A DNA stretch of 64,000 nt from Paraglaciecola mesophila (lineage in GTDB: Bacteria; Pseudomonadota; Gammaproteobacteria; Enterobacterales; Alteromonadaceae): assembly GCF_009906955.1 (NCBI RefSeq), contig NZ_CP047656.1, forward strand, positions 3,285,001 through 3,349,000, written 5' to 3'. Each line of letters starts with the position of its first letter. Position 1 is the stretch's first letter. Made by a program: the position numbers and the translations under genes. The notes under the pieces are model-generated. The model ran no database searches. It saw only the letters and a list, made by a program, of their open reading frames with translations, and had not been told where the DNA came from. Shown here one piece after another: positions 1 through 9,408 of this stretch.

Positions 1-113
1 CCTAGCAGTAAGGCCAGCGTGATAATAATACGCAACCAAGGCAATGGGCGTTTTTCAGGCTCTGGGGCCTTTTTGGGGTTGCGCCCTCGGGCGACATAAT
101 CTTTGTGAGCCAT
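1..113 (-). CDS. ftsN: Cell division protein FtsN (5' part only)
   Basis: The reverse strand opens with an ATG at 111-113 and stays open to the window edge, giving the first 37 residues. They begin MAHKDYVARG, the short basic cytoplasmic stretch typical of FtsN, followed by a Lys/Pro/Glu-rich segment and the start of a hydrophobic helix (about residue 24 onward). FtsN is a bitopic inner-membrane protein that triggers septal peptidoglycan synthesis through its periplasmic part and binds denuded glycans with a C-terminal SPOR domain. The SPOR domain lies outside the window and was not seen. priA lies immediately upstream in the same direction, the usual gammaproteobacterial order. The identification rests on a short N-terminus plus synteny. 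Confidence 0.75.
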   Translation of the reverse strand, partial: MAHKDYVARGRNPKKAPEPEKRPLPWLRIIITLALLL

Positions 114-245
114 ATTTACTTCCGAATACTCAGGCTAGAAGAATCGCGGATTTTACCTTGCTCAGCCTAATCCTCAATCAGAATTTGGTGGATCTGTGAA
201 ATATAATTTTCACGCTGCGTGCTGGCATCTTGATGCTTGAGGTAT

Positions 246-2423
246 TTACATGAAGTCTTGCGGGTCGACATCTAATGCCCAGCGCACCTTAGTGGCAAGG
301 GGTAACTGTTCGATATTGGGCATAGCCTGGCTTAATGTATGTTGCAATGCTGCACGATTACTGCTGATTAACACTAATTGCATGCGAAACTTCCCTTGGC
401 GTTTTTCCATTAAAGCAGGCAAAGGTCCAATGCATTGAACGTGTTTTGAATAACTAAACTGTTGGGATATATCCATCAGTAACTGATTGGCCATACGGGG
501 ATCGCTGGACTGAGCGCGAAATAAGGCCTGATAGGTATGGGGTGGTAACATGGCGTGCTCACGCTCAAGTAAAGCGTAGCGCGCAAAGTGAGAGTAACCA
601 TTGTTGAGCAAATCTTGCAGCAAAGGATGACTTGGGTCATGGGTTTGCAGCCACATTTCGCCGGGTTTTTCGGCGCGTCCTGCACGACCCGCAAGCTGTG
701 TGACTAATTGTGCTAGATGCTCAGCAGCGCGGTAGTCAGCACTGAATAGCGCACCGTCCACTTCGAGTATCACGACCAAGGTTACATTGGGAAAGTGGTG
801 ACCCTTAGACAATATCTGTGTGCCGATTAAAATTTGATACTCGTTACGATTAATTTTATCCAGCATATCGTTTAACCGATTTTTACCTCTGGCGCTGTCA
901 CTGTCGATACGTACGCTGGTGTATTGAGGAAATAACGTTTGCAAGCCTTGTTCGAGTTGCTCCGTGCCTAAGCCCATCGCGCTGAGCTCAGTACTATTGC
1001 AGTTTTGACAGCGTTTAGGGATCGCTTTGGCGCTGCCGCAATGGTGGCATTGCAACTTATACAGTTGTTTGTGCAAAGTATAAGGCTTGTTGCAACCAGG
1101 GCATTCTTCAACATGCCCACAGGTATGGCATACCAACGCAGGGGCGTAGCCGCGCCGGTTAATAAACAACATCACCTGACTTTCTTGGGCTAAATGCTGG
1201 CCAATACGCTCGATAATGCCTTTGGCTAATCCAAATTCGAGAGGCTGGTTGCGGATATCTAACACTTGTTGTTTTGGGTGGGAGGCATTGCCTGCACGTT
1301 CATTGAGAATAAGGTGCTGATATTTGCCGTTTAATGCATTATTGAGTGATTCCAGTGCCGGGGTAGCTGAGCCTAATATCAGCGGAATTTTTTCTTGGGC
1401 GGCGCGCATGACGGCTAAGTCTCTTGCATGGTAACGCAGGCCATCTTGTTGTTTGTAAGAGGAATCATGTTCTTCATCTACGATCAGCATGCCTGGGTAT
1501 TTCATCGGCGTGAATATCGCTGAACGGGTGCCAATGATGATCGGCAATTGCCCAGCATAACTTTGCTGCCAAACGAGTAAGCGTTCGTTATCAGTTAAGT
1601 TAGAATGCAATATGCCTACGGGCACATTAAAACGCTTGGCAAAACGCTCGACAGTTTGTGGGGTTAAACCAATTTCAGGGACTAAAATAAGTACTTGTTT
1701 ACCTTGGGTGAGTACGTTTTCAATTGCCTGCAAATACACTTCAGTTTTACCGCTGCCCGTTACCCCTTCGATTAAAAAGCTCGCATATTCACCTATTTTC
1801 GCAGTGATTTGGCTAATGGCTATTGCTTGTTCAACATTTGGCAGTGGCTTTTCGCCAATATTCAAATTGTCTAACCAATTGGTATCAAGTGAGGGGATAC
1901 GCTCAACTTGTTCAATTAATCCTTTTTCTATCAGCGCCTTGACAGTGGTGCTAGCATACTGGGCAAGGATACTGGAATAGCTGGCTTCGCCTTGCTGCAA
2001 TTGCGCAAGCAACTGTTGTTGTTTGCGCGCTTTACCTAAGCACGCCGGATCAGCTTGTTTTCCTTGAGTACTTGCCTGTAGAAAGCTTACTGGTTTAGGC
2101 TCGCTTGAGCCTCCTTTGCGTAAGGAAACAGGCATAGCGCTGTGCAGTACATCACCAATAGGGTGTTGGTAGTATTGGCTAAGCCATTGGCATAGTTTAA
2201 GTTGTATTGGGCTGAAAATCGGCGCATCGTCGAGTACGTCCAAAATAGCTTTCAATTTGTCACTTTGCCATTGAGACTCGTCGGTGGTTTCAAGCACCAC
2301 ACCAATTAACTTGCGCGGCCCAAATGGAACGCGTACTCGAATACCGGGTGCTAAGGCGCTGGTATGCTGGTATTCAAAAAACTGGCGCTTAGGAACAGGA
2401 ACGGCAACGCGGATAATGGGCAT
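246..2423 (-). CDS. priA: Primosomal protein N' (PriA), replication restart helicase
   Basis: PriA is the 3'-to-5' superfamily 2 helicase that recognises stalled forks and reloads the replisome. The 725-residue product has the usual length. An N-terminal DNA-binding region starts with MPIIRVAVPVP. A Walker A motif GVTGSGKT sits near residue 220 and a DEEH box near 315. About residues 430-480 hold paired CxxC motifs (CHTCG, CPGC, CHHC, CQNC), the eight cysteines that bind two zinc ions. The helicase C lobe carries GTQILSKGHHFPNV and the QLAGRAGR motif. The start is an ATG at 2421-2423. It is followed downstream by ftsN in the same direction. I see nothing missing from the family core. Confidence 0.97.
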   Translation of the reverse strand: MPIIRVAVPVPKRQFFEYQHTSALAPGIRVRVPFGPRKLIGVVLETTDESQWQSDKLKAILDVLDDAPIFSPIQLKLCQWLSQYYQHPIGDVLHSAMPVSLRKGGSSEPKPVSFLQASTQGKQADPACLGKARKQQQLLAQLQQGEASYSSILAQYASTTVKALIEKGLIEQVERIPSLDTNWLDNLNIGEKPLPNVEQAIAISQITAKIGEYASFLIEGVTGSGKTEVYLQAIENVLTQGKQVLILVPEIGLTPQTVERFAKRFNVPVGILHSNLTDNERLLVWQQSYAGQLPIIIGTRSAIFTPMKYPGMLIVDEEHDSSYKQQDGLRYHARDLAVMRAAQEKIPLILGSATPALESLNNALNGKYQHLILNERAGNASHPKQQVLDIRNQPLEFGLAKGIIERIGQHLAQESQVMLFINRRGYAPALVCHTCGHVEECPGCNKPYTLHKQLYKLQCHHCGSAKAIPKRCQNCNSTELSAMGLGTEQLEQGLQTLFPQYTSVRIDSDSARGKNRLNDMLDKINRNEYQILIGTQILSKGHHFPNVTLVVILEVDGALFSADYRAAEHLAQLVTQLAGRAGRAEKPGEMWLQTHDPSHPLLQDLLNNGYSHFARYALLEREHAMLPPHTYQALFRAQSSDPRMANQLLMDISQQFSYSKHVQCIGPLPALMEKRQGKFRMQLVLISSNRAALQHTLSQAMPNIEQLPLATKVRWALDVDPQDFM

Positions 2424-2648
2424 AACGGACTAATCATCTTGTAATTTGGTGGTGTTAAAGTGAGCTAACGGTTGAAGTTTGCTTATTTGACCATATATTC
2501 GCCAATAGAGCTTGATCAGGGCAAGGCGTTACATTAATATGCCCGGCTCTTTGCGGCAAGCCGCATTGATCGCATAAATCGAATTTAATTTTCGTATGGT
2601 GTTCAACTTCGGGTTGGATAGCGATACGGCCTTACTTAGGGGTAATCC

Positions 2649-2864
2649 ATGAAAACAGGTATACATCCAGACTACCAAGACATGAAAGCAACGTGTTCAT
2701 GTGGCAATGTTATCGTTGTTCGTTCAACTTTGAAGAAAGATCTTAACCTGGACGTATGTTCAGCGTGTCATCCTTTCTACACTGGTAAGCAACGTAACGT
2801 TGATACTGGCGGTCGTGTTGACAAGTTCAACAAACGTTTCAGCGCACTTAGCACTAAGAAGTAA
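2649..2864 (+). CDS. rpmE: 50S ribosomal protein L31, zinc-binding form
   Basis: L31 bridges the two ribosomal subunits. The 71-residue product keeps the four zinc ligands of the C+ form: Cys16, Cys18, Cys37 and Cys40 (CSCG and CSAC). Alteromonads often also have a zinc-free paralogue (ykgM type) used in zinc starvation; it is not in this window. The gene is monocistronic, with a perfect intrinsic terminator 17 bases after the stop. The leader holds a palindrome at 2552-2565 (TGCGGC, two bases, GCCGCA) and a small CAAC/GTTG hairpin further down, possibly involved in leader-based control. That role is inference. Confidence 0.97.
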   Translation: MKTGIHPDYQDMKATCSCGNVIVVRSTLKKDLNLDVCSACHPFYTGKQRNVDTGGRVDKFNKRFSALSTKK

Positions 2865-2880
2865 GCGTAAGTACGTGACA

Positions 2881-2906
2881 AAAAAGGCGCTTTTGCGCCT
2901 TTTTTT
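2881..2906 (+). terminator. Intrinsic terminator of rpmE
   Basis: A perfect ten-base stem (AAAAAGGCGC / GCGCCTTTTT) closes a TTTT loop and runs into seven T residues at 2900-2906. It lies just after the rpmE stop. Confidence 0.93.
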
Positions 2907-3189
2907 GTGCCTGTCATTTAGCAAGGGGGTTTCTATCTCACTGCTTGAGACAATTATTATTCATAATTCACCATGGTTATTAGCCTTGGCTATTCTACTT
3001 AATTTATGATGTAGTCAGACTTATCAGCTATGTCGATACATACCTGATACGCTACAGATTAACTGGCTTTCATTAGAAATATAACAAACCGTTCGGACAC
3101 ATGATTTCGTTTATGCGAAACATGGAACAAAACAGAAAGAAAGTTAACGTACTCCGATTCAACCCTACATTTTAAGGATCGAGACTAAG
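2907..3189. other. Intergenic region, rpmE terminator to malic enzyme
   Basis: No gene is apparent. It must hold the malic enzyme promoter. The only structure I see is a hairpin at 3101-3123, ATG(A)TTTCG pairing with CGAAACAT across six bases with one bulged A. It lies about 65 bases before the start codon. I see no recognisable riboswitch. Confidence 0.4.
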
Positions 3190-4437
3190 ATGTCTGATTT
3201 TCGTCAACAAGCATTGGATTACCATGCTAAGCCTGTACCGGGGAAAATAGCCATACAGCTAACAAAACCTGCGGAAACTGTGACTGACTTAGCCCTAGCA
3301 TACAGTCCAGGCGTAGCTGAACCCGTTCGAGAAATTGCGGCAGACCCAAATGCCGCATACCAGTACACCGCTAAAGGCAATATGGTGGCTGTGATTTCAA
3401 ATGGCACCGCTATTCTTGGCTTGGGCAATTTGGGCCCACTGGCATCTAAGCCGGTTATGGAAGGTAAAGCCCTGTTATTTAAGCGTTTTGCAGGATTAGA
3501 TTCTATTGACATCGAAGTAAAGCATAGCACCACAGAAGATTTCATTAATACCGTGGCGAACATTGCTGATACTTTCGGTGGGATCAATTTAGAAGATATT
3601 AAAGCCCCAGAATGCTTTGAAATTGAACAAGAACTGATAAAACGTTGCAGCGTACCCGTATTTCACGACGACCAGCACGGCACAGCGATTGTCACTGCAG
3701 CAGGAATGCTTAATGCACTTGAGGTGCAAGGAAAGGAATTAGCTGAGGTCACTATCGTCTGCATGGGAGCAGGGGCGGCGGCTATTGCCTGTATGGAGTT
3801 ACTGATTAAATGCGGCGCCAAGCGTGAGCGTATCTATATGCTTGATACCAAGGGCGTTATTCACACCAGACGTGACAACCTCACCCATCACAAGAAGTTG
3901 TTTGCCAATAATACAGACAAGCGCACATTAGAAGATGCCTTAGACGGTGCAGATGTCTTTGTTGGGGTCTCAGGTCCAGACGTATTGCCTGCTGAAGCAT
4001 TAGCATTAATGGCACCTAATCCGGTTATTTTTGCTTGCTCAAATCCTGATCCTGAAATTAAGCCTGAACTTGCTCATTCGGTACGTGACGATGTCATTAT
4101 GGCAACTGGACGTTCTGATTATCCGAATCAGGTTAATAATGTACTGTGTTTTCCTTTTATATTCCGCGGAGCATTAGATGTTCGCGCGTCTGAAATAAAC
4201 GACGAAATGAAAATTGCGGCAGTTGAAGCTATCCGCGCTATAACCAAAGAGCCAGTATCCGCTGATGTGTTGGCAGCCAGTAATTTAACCAGCCTTACCT
4301 TTGGCCGTGAGTATATTATTCCTAAGCCCATGGACCCACGCTTATTGCAACGAGTGGCAACAGCAGTCGCACAAGCGGCGATAGATTCAGGTGTTGCTAT
4401 GTTAAAAGAGTTACCAGCTGGGTATATGCAGGGATAG
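3190..4437 (+). CDS. maeB: NADP-type malic enzyme, short form
   Basis: This enzyme oxidatively decarboxylates malate to pyruvate and CO2, producing NAD(P)H. The 415 residues contain the malic N domain with the catalytic Tyr38 region (AYSPGVAEP) and the SKPVMEGKALLFK lysine segment. Metal-binding acidic residues are in APECFEIE and FHDDQHGTA. The NAD-binding domain has VCMGAGAAAIA. E. coli MaeB is about 759 residues because of a C-terminal phosphotransacetylase-like domain; that domain is absent here, as in many short bacterial malic enzymes. The ATG is preceded by an AAGGA-type ribosome site at 3174-3178. Cofactor preference cannot be read with certainty. Confidence 0.93.
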   Translation: MSDFRQQALDYHAKPVPGKIAIQLTKPAETVTDLALAYSPGVAEPVREIAADPNAAYQYTAKGNMVAVISNGTAILGLGNLGPLASKPVMEGKALLFKRFAGLDSIDIEVKHSTTEDFINTVANIADTFGGINLEDIKAPECFEIEQELIKRCSVPVFHDDQHGTAIVTAAGMLNALEVQGKELAEVTIVCMGAGAAAIACMELLIKCGAKRERIYMLDTKGVIHTRRDNLTHHKKLFANNTDKRTLEDALDGADVFVGVSGPDVLPAEALALMAPNPVIFACSNPDPEIKPELAHSVRDDVIMATGRSDYPNQVNNVLCFPFIFRGALDVRASEINDEMKIAAVEAIRAITKEPVSADVLAASNLTSLTFGREYIIPKPMDPRLLQRVATAVAQAAIDSGVAMLKELPAGYMQG

Positions 4438-4456
4438 TAGACCCTCTCGCTGCATC

Positions 4457-4492
4457 AAGCGCTGATGGGGAAATACCTCTTGGCGCTTTTTT
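4457..4492 (+). terminator. Probable intrinsic terminator of the malic enzyme gene
   Basis: AAGCGC (4457-4462) pairs with GCGCTT (4483-4488) and is followed by a T run. The loop is long (20 bases) and partly self-pairing, so the call is moderate. The T run abuts the stop codon of the convergent TetR gene. Confidence 0.55.
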
Positions 4493-5081
4493 ATGCCTGA
4501 TTTTCAGGTTTAGCCAGTATGGCGTCGATATGAACAGACACCGCTTCTTCGGCCATCGTATACCAGTCCGGTGTTTCAAAAATGCTGGCCACAGCATGGT
4601 GTTTTAAACTGACATAACCATGCACAAACGCCCATATTTCTAACGCATTTTTTTGCTTTAATGCCATACTGGCCTTCTCTGGTAATAACAGAGCGGTGAC
4701 GTTTAACAATTGACCGAAGGCCTTTTCAGCCACGGCTTTCGCTTCTTCAGAGGGGGTGTAACGGCTGTCACTTTCACCAAAGATTAAACGATAATGGCCT
4801 TCATGGACGTCTGCCATGGCAAAGTAGCCACGAACCCCTTTGAGCACAATGTCTTTCGCTGTCAGCTCTTTGCGTTCAAAATCCATCGCTTGCATAACCA
4901 ACTCGAACCCTTGGATGTATAACTCATCCAAAATACCTTCTTTTCCTTGAAAGTGGCTGTATATGCCAATAGTCGAGACACCTGCTTTTTTAGCGATCGA
5001 GCGCACACTTAGCGCCGCTATGCCTCCTTCTAAAAATAATTCTGAAGCCGCTTGGAGTATTTTACGTTTAGCAATATTCAA
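4491..5081 (-). CDS. TetR/AcrR-family transcriptional repressor
   Basis: The 196-residue protein has an N-terminal TetR helix-turn-helix (residues about 8-55; ALSVRSIAKKAGVS then GIYSHFQGKEGIL) and a helical C-terminal ligand and dimerisation region. It is divergently transcribed from the flavoprotein/DUF2855 operon. The 154-base spacer contains two copies of a 13-base near-palindrome (5101-5136) that almost certainly is its operator. The inferred model is autorepression plus repression of the oxidoreductase operon, relieved by a hydrophobic small molecule, as is usual in the family. The ligand is unknown. Confidence 0.9.
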   Translation of the reverse strand: MNIAKRKILQAASELFLEGGIAALSVRSIAKKAGVSTIGIYSHFQGKEGILDELYIQGFELVMQAMDFERKELTAKDIVLKGVRGYFAMADVHEGHYRLIFGESDSRYTPSEEAKAVAEKAFGQLLNVTALLLPEKASMALKQKNALEIWAFVHGYVSLKHHAVASIFETPDWYTMAEEAVSVHIDAILAKPENQA

Positions 5082-5092
5082 TTAACATTCTC

Positions 5093-5124
5093 TTGACATA
5101 CATAACAGTGTTATTCTTTAATAT
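5093..5124 (+). promoter_or_regulatory. Candidate promoter of the flavoprotein operon
   Basis: A consensus -35 TTGACA is at 5093-5098. A -10-like AT hexamer follows, TTTAAT at 5117-5122 with an 18-base spacer, or TAATAT at 5119-5124 with a 20-base spacer. The first operator arm lies inside the spacer, so bound repressor would block RNA polymerase. Confidence 0.5.
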
Positions 5125-5136
5125 AACACTGTTATG
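5101..5136. promoter_or_regulatory. Doubled palindromic operator for the TetR regulator
   Basis: CATAACAGTGTTAT (5101-5114) is repeated exactly inverted as ATAACACTGTTATG (5123-5136), with an eight-base AT-rich spacer. Each arm is itself almost a palindrome (ATAACAsTGTTAT), so the element holds two operator sites, 22 bases apart centre to centre. That spacing places two dimers on similar faces of the helix. The site lies between the divergent genes. Confidence 0.85.
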
Positions 5137-5234
5137 TTCAATCGATAATTTAGCAAAGTCGTGGAGCATACATTCATTGCACTCGTGTCGAATCTCGCGT
5201 GCAAAACACTAACCCGAGAGAGACTGGAACGAGA

Positions 5235-6653
5235 ATGACGACTTTTACCCATGAAACAGATTATTTAATTGTTGGTGCTGGCGCCGTCGGTATGGCATTT
5301 GCTGACGTGTTACTAAGCGAAACTGATGCCAACATCATGATAGTAGACAAATATCACAAGCCTGGCGGCCATTGGAACGTAGCCTATCCCTTCGTGACCT
5401 TGCATCAGCCTTCGGCGTTTTACGGCGTTAGCTCAACTGAGTTGAGCAAAGGCTGTATCGATAAAGGTGGATTAAATAAAGGCTTGAATGAACTCGCTAC
5501 CGGTGCTGAGGTCAGCGCATATTTTGACAATGTCATGCGAGAACGATTTTTGCCCTCGGGTCGCGTGAGTTATTTTCCGATGAGTGAATACAAAGGTGAC
5601 GGTAAATTCGTTTCAGTGATCAATGATGATGAGCATCAGGTGACCGTTAATAAAAAAATAGTTGATGCAACTTACTTAAAAACGTCAGTGCCAAGTACTC
5701 ATAAGCCAAGCTTCACCGTGGATGATAGCGCCCGGTTTATGCCTATCAATGATTTGGTGAAGATCGATAAGAAACCGGCTGGATTCGTTATCATAGGTGG
5801 GGGCAAAACCGGAATCGATGCTTGTTTATGGTTACTTGAAAACAAGGTGAACCCTGACGACATTCAGTGGATAGTACCCCGTGATGCGTGGTTGATAGAT
5901 AGAAAAAATACTCAACCAACAATCGAGTTTTTCAATGATGCGATAGGCGCGCAAGCTGCGCAGATGGAAGCGATTGCACAATCTACTTCAGTGGACGATA
6001 TGTTTTCTCGACTTGAAAAAGCCGGTGTATTTCTGCGCTTAGATGAAAATGTGTGGCCGCAAATGTTCCACGGTGCCACTGTGAGTCAGATGGAACTAGC
6101 CGAGCTTAAAAAGATCAAGAATGTGATACGTAAAGGCAGAGTGACCCACGTAGGACAGGATAATATTCAGTTAGAGCAAGGTGAGATAAAAACCAGCCCT
6201 GAGCATATTCATGTCGATTGTTCCGCAAGCGCCATTACTAACTTAGCGGTAAAACCCATATTCAGCGGCAATGTTGTTACCCCTCAAACCGTGCGCTCAT
6301 ATCAACCAGCGTTCAGTGCGGCGTTTATTGCACATATTGAAGCCAGCGAAAAGTATCCAGATGAGAAAAGCAAAAATCATATCTGTGGGGTAGTGCCACT
6401 ACCCAATGGCGTGATGGATTGGGTGCGTTTGACTGCGGCCTTTATGCGTAATCAGCATATTTGGTCTCAAGATGATGATCTTAAGCAATGGTTACTAGAA
6501 AACCGCCTCGATGGTTTTAGTCAATTGGTGCGCGGTGTCGATAAAACCGACATGGAAAAAATGATGATTCTCGGGCGCTTACGTGAAAGCGCCATGCCAG
6601 CCATGGGGAAACTACAACAGTATTTGGCAGCTGAAGCTGCACAAGGAGCATAA
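5235..6653 (+). CDS. FAD/NAD(P)-dependent oxidoreductase, FMO-like, function unknown
   Basis: This is a two-dinucleotide-binding flavoprotein of 472 residues. An N-terminal FAD Rossmann motif, YLIVGAGAVGMAF, sits near residue 10 and a second nucleotide motif, FVIIGGGKTGIDA, near residue 185. That layout recalls flavin monooxygenases and pyridine-nucleotide oxidoreductases, but I see no clear CxxC redox pair. I chose the ATG at 5235 because GGAACGAG lies just before it; a GTG at 5199 would add 12 residues without a ribosome site. It is followed after one base by a DUF2855 gene, and the pair sits under a TetR operator. This suggests oxidation of a small hydrophobic compound, but the substrate is unknown. 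Confidence 0.8.
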   Translation: MTTFTHETDYLIVGAGAVGMAFADVLLSETDANIMIVDKYHKPGGHWNVAYPFVTLHQPSAFYGVSSTELSKGCIDKGGLNKGLNELATGAEVSAYFDNVMRERFLPSGRVSYFPMSEYKGDGKFVSVINDDEHQVTVNKKIVDATYLKTSVPSTHKPSFTVDDSARFMPINDLVKIDKKPAGFVIIGGGKTGIDACLWLLENKVNPDDIQWIVPRDAWLIDRKNTQPTIEFFNDAIGAQAAQMEAIAQSTSVDDMFSRLEKAGVFLRLDENVWPQMFHGATVSQMELAELKKIKNVIRKGRVTHVGQDNIQLEQGEIKTSPEHIHVDCSASAITNLAVKPIFSGNVVTPQTVRSYQPAFSAAFIAHIEASEKYPDEKSKNHICGVVPLPNGVMDWVRLTAAFMRNQHIWSQDDDLKQWLLENRLDGFSQLVRGVDKTDMEKMMILGRLRESAMPAMGKLQQYLAAEAAQGA

Positions 6654-6654
6654 A

Positions 6655-7740
6655 ATGAGCGAATTTCAGGTCAAGCAGCAGCATTTAACCTCACATCGAG
6701 TTGTTGAAACCCCACATATTGACGGCATTGAAGAAGGGCAAATTCTGCTTAAAGTAGAAAGCTTTTCGTTTACTGCAAACAACATTACCTACGGCATGAT
6801 GGGTGACAAATTAGGCTATTGGCAGTTCTTTCCGCCCGCTGAGAATGAAGACAAACAGTGGGGGATCATCCCTGTGTGGGGGTTCGCTCAAGTGACTCAC
6901 TCTAAATCCAACGGGATTGAAGTGGGTGAACGCTTATTCGGTTACTTTCCGCCTGCTGAACAAGTGGTGATGACGCCTAAAAATGTGTCCCCTCAACGTT
7001 TGGTTGACGGTTCGGCGCACCGGGCCATGTTACCACCTGGATACAACTCTTACAGTCGTTTAAGTGGTGAAAAAGGTTATAATCCTGAATTTGATAAAGA
7101 GCGTATGTTATTGTTTCCTCTGCATATTACTTCGTTTTGTTTATGGGACCGCTTGCAAGACAACAATTGGTTCGGTGCAACGCAAGTGGTGGTTATCAGC
7201 GCATCCAGTAAAACAAGCTTAGGCTTAGGTTACGCCTTACATGCTGATAACTCTGCACCTCAGAGCATAGGCCTCACCTCGAGTAGTAATATGCCATTTG
7301 TACAAAAAGTAGGCATATACGATCAGGTGGTTAACTACAACCAAATGAGTGATATTGACGCGAGCAAGCCAACCGTCATTGTTGATATGTCGGGTAGTGC
7401 TGATATTTTGACTAAATTGGCCACCCATCTAGGTGATAACCTTACATATTGCATCAATGTGGGCTTAACACACTGGGATGAATTTTCCGCAGACAGTGCG
7501 ACTGAATCAGATAGAAGTGAGTTTTTCTTCGCGCCAGGGCACATTCAAAAACGCATGAAAGATTGGGGACCGCAGGGATTTGAGCAACGCACAACAGGAT
7601 TTATGGCCCAAACGGCAATGAAATGTCGCAGTTGGCTGGAGGTACAAGAGCTCAACGGCTTAGAGGCGTTATCCCAGGTCTATGGGCAAGTCTGTGCAGG
7701 AAAAATTCCCCCAGATCAGGGGTTAATTATTAAACTTTAA
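6655..7740 (+). CDS. DUF2855 family protein
   Basis: The 361-residue product matches my memory of the DUF2855 family, distantly reminiscent of quinone oxidoreductase/alcohol dehydrogenase folds. The N-terminal part contains SFSFTANNITYGMMGD and a GFAQV segment. A Rossmann-like centre reads VVVISASSKTSLGLGYAL. No enzymatic activity has been established to my knowledge. The ATG at 6655 is preceded by AAGGAG at 6642-6647. The upstream flavoprotein stop is one base before it, so the two are translationally linked. An upstream in-frame ATG at 6583 lies inside the previous gene and is unlikely. The pairing suggests that the two proteins act in one pathway. Confidence 0.8.
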   Translation: MSEFQVKQQHLTSHRVVETPHIDGIEEGQILLKVESFSFTANNITYGMMGDKLGYWQFFPPAENEDKQWGIIPVWGFAQVTHSKSNGIEVGERLFGYFPPAEQVVMTPKNVSPQRLVDGSAHRAMLPPGYNSYSRLSGEKGYNPEFDKERMLLFPLHITSFCLWDRLQDNNWFGATQVVVISASSKTSLGLGYALHADNSAPQSIGLTSSSNMPFVQKVGIYDQVVNYNQMSDIDASKPTVIVDMSGSADILTKLATHLGDNLTYCINVGLTHWDEFSADSATESDRSEFFFAPGHIQKRMKDWGPQGFEQRTTGFMAQTAMKCRSWLEVQELNGLEALSQVYGQVCAGKIPPDQGLIIKL

Positions 7741-7770
7741 GGCGAATGGTCCGATAACAAATATAAGTGT

Positions 7771-7806
7771 ATCGCGGTTAAGTGTCTGCTTGATCGCGAT
7801 TTTTTG
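7771..7806 (+). terminator. Intrinsic terminator after the DUF2855 gene
   Basis: ATCGCG (7771-7776) pairs with CGCGAT (7795-7800), with a further AAG/CTT pairing inside, and leads straight into a run of six T. Confidence 0.75.
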
Positions 7807-7877
7807 TCTATTGTGTGATTGTTAAGCACGAGGCGTGTATTAGTCTTGCACCTATATTTTGCTAGTGGAGAAGCGCA

Positions 7878-9374
7878 TTGAACAATATTGACCGCCCATG
7901 GGTAGATAGCGCAAATAAGGGTATGCAGGTGACATTCGTTGCGCTGCTCGTTATCAGTTTGGCCATCGCTGGGGTAAATGAAACCTGGTGGGAAGCGATT
8001 TTTGTGGGTGTGTCTACGTCTCTTATTGGGATCACAGTGATCCGACTTAAGCCGCAATCACGCTTAACTCAGCACATAGTAGCCGTTGGTTTAATGCTTT
8101 ACAGTGCCCTGCAAATCCATCAAATGCATGGCTTAGTTGAAATGCACTTTGGTGTGTTCGTACTGCTGTCGTTTCTGGCTTATTACCGCAATTGGCATGT
8201 GTATATTTCGGCGATAATTGTAGTGGTACTTCATCACGTGTCGTTTTTCTTTTTGCAAAAAAATGGTGTACCGGTTTACGTGTTACTCGATGGGGGGTTG
8301 GCATTTTGGTTGATTGGCGTGCATGCCCTGTATGCGGTCTTACAAGCAAGCATGTTAGGCAAGATGGCCAATGATAATCGAAAAGAATCGCTAGCTACAG
8401 CATCGCTGGTATCTAGTGTGGAAACTATCATGCAAGATAAAAAAGCCATTGATTTGACTATTCGCGCAAATGAACAAATGGGCTCCACTTCGGTTCCGGC
8501 ATTTAATAATTTACTCGATTTATTTAATGGGTTGATCACCAATATGCGTTTGGCCGCGCAGCAAATTGTTCATAATTCGACTTCGAACAGCCAGTACAAT
8601 ACTTCATTGCGCCAAGCCAAAGAGAAAAGCATTCAGGAAGTGGCACATATTGAGGTGTCGTCCCAAGAGATGATGCAATCAACCAACGCGATGAATAATA
8701 ACAATGAGCAGGTAAAATCAGCCTCTGATAAAGCCAGAGCGAATACCGAAGATGCCCAGCAAACAATGGCTCAAACCCACAACGATGTTACCCAGTTAGG
8801 CGAAAAACTTGAACAAACCAGTGCAACGATCCAGAAGCTAGCCGCAGATTGTCAGGATATTTCTAAAGTACTCGAAACCATTCAGTCAATCGCCGATCAA
8901 ACTAACTTACTGGCTTTAAATGCTGCTATTGAAGCGGCCCGAGCGGGAGAGCACGGACGCGGTTTTGCTGTTGTCGCGGATGAAGTGCGTACACTTGCTT
9001 CACGTACTAAATCCAGCACTGAAGAAATCAACGAAATCATTGTTAATTTGGTGAGCTCTTCAAAAGAATCAAGTAGCTCAATGACCAACTGTGTTGAGCT
9101 AAGCCAAGTCACTAGTGCCCATACAGGTTCAGTGAGCGAGCTAATATCTGAAATTCAACATAATATTCAAGAAGTATCTGATTCAGTGGCCTTGATGAGT
9201 CAGTCTTGTGAACAACAAGCGTGCAACAGCGATGTGATACATCATGCTGCGCTGACGTTAAAAGAAAGCAACAGTACTGAACTCGATACGATCGCAGCAA
9301 TGAATCAAGATGCTCAGGTGCTAAATGATATGAGCGAAGCGTTAAATCGCCAGCTCTCGAGCTTTCGCTCATAA
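7878..9374 (+). CDS. Methyl-accepting chemotaxis protein with polytopic His-rich sensor
   Basis: This 498-residue chemoreceptor differs from the classical two-helix type. About residues 15-180 form several membrane helices, with conserved histidines in [14 protein letters not shown] and VLHHVSFFF. There is no evident periplasmic ligand domain or HAMP. The cytoplasmic MCP signalling domain (about 220-498) contains the hairpin tip around [34 protein letters not shown], which couples to CheA/CheW. The start is TTG at 7878 behind GTGGAG. The tandem paralogue starting with ATG at 10100 aligns from the first residues ([11 protein letters not shown] against [11 protein letters not shown]), which supports this start. 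The stimulus is unknown. Confidence 0.9.
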   Translation: MNNIDRPWVDSANKGMQVTFVALLVISLAIAGVNETWWEAIFVGVSTSLIGITVIRLKPQSRLTQHIVAVGLMLYSALQIHQMHGLVEMHFGVFVLLSFLAYYRNWHVYISAIIVVVLHHVSFFFLQKNGVPVYVLLDGGLAFWLIGVHALYAVLQASMLGKMANDNRKESLATASLVSSVETIMQDKKAIDLTIRANEQMGSTSVPAFNNLLDLFNGLITNMRLAAQQIVHNSTSNSQYNTSLRQAKEKSIQEVAHIEVSSQEMMQSTNAMNNNNEQVKSASDKARANTEDAQQTMAQTHNDVTQLGEKLEQTSATIQKLAADCQDISKVLETIQSIADQTNLLALNAAIEAARAGEHGRGFAVVADEVRTLASRTKSSTEEINEIIVNLVSSSKESSSSMTNCVELSQVTSAHTGSVSELISEIQHNIQEVSDSVALMSQSCEQQACNSDVIHHAALTLKESNSTELDTIAAMNQDAQVLNDMSEALNRQLSSFRS

Positions 9375-9408
9375 TTTGCCTGCATCAGGTGAAAATAACT
9401 GACCCCGT

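Noticed and set aside
5199..5234. GTG start for the flavoprotein
   Set aside because: The 12 extra residues have no ribosome site, whereas the ATG at 5235 follows GGAACGAG and directly precedes the FAD-binding domain.
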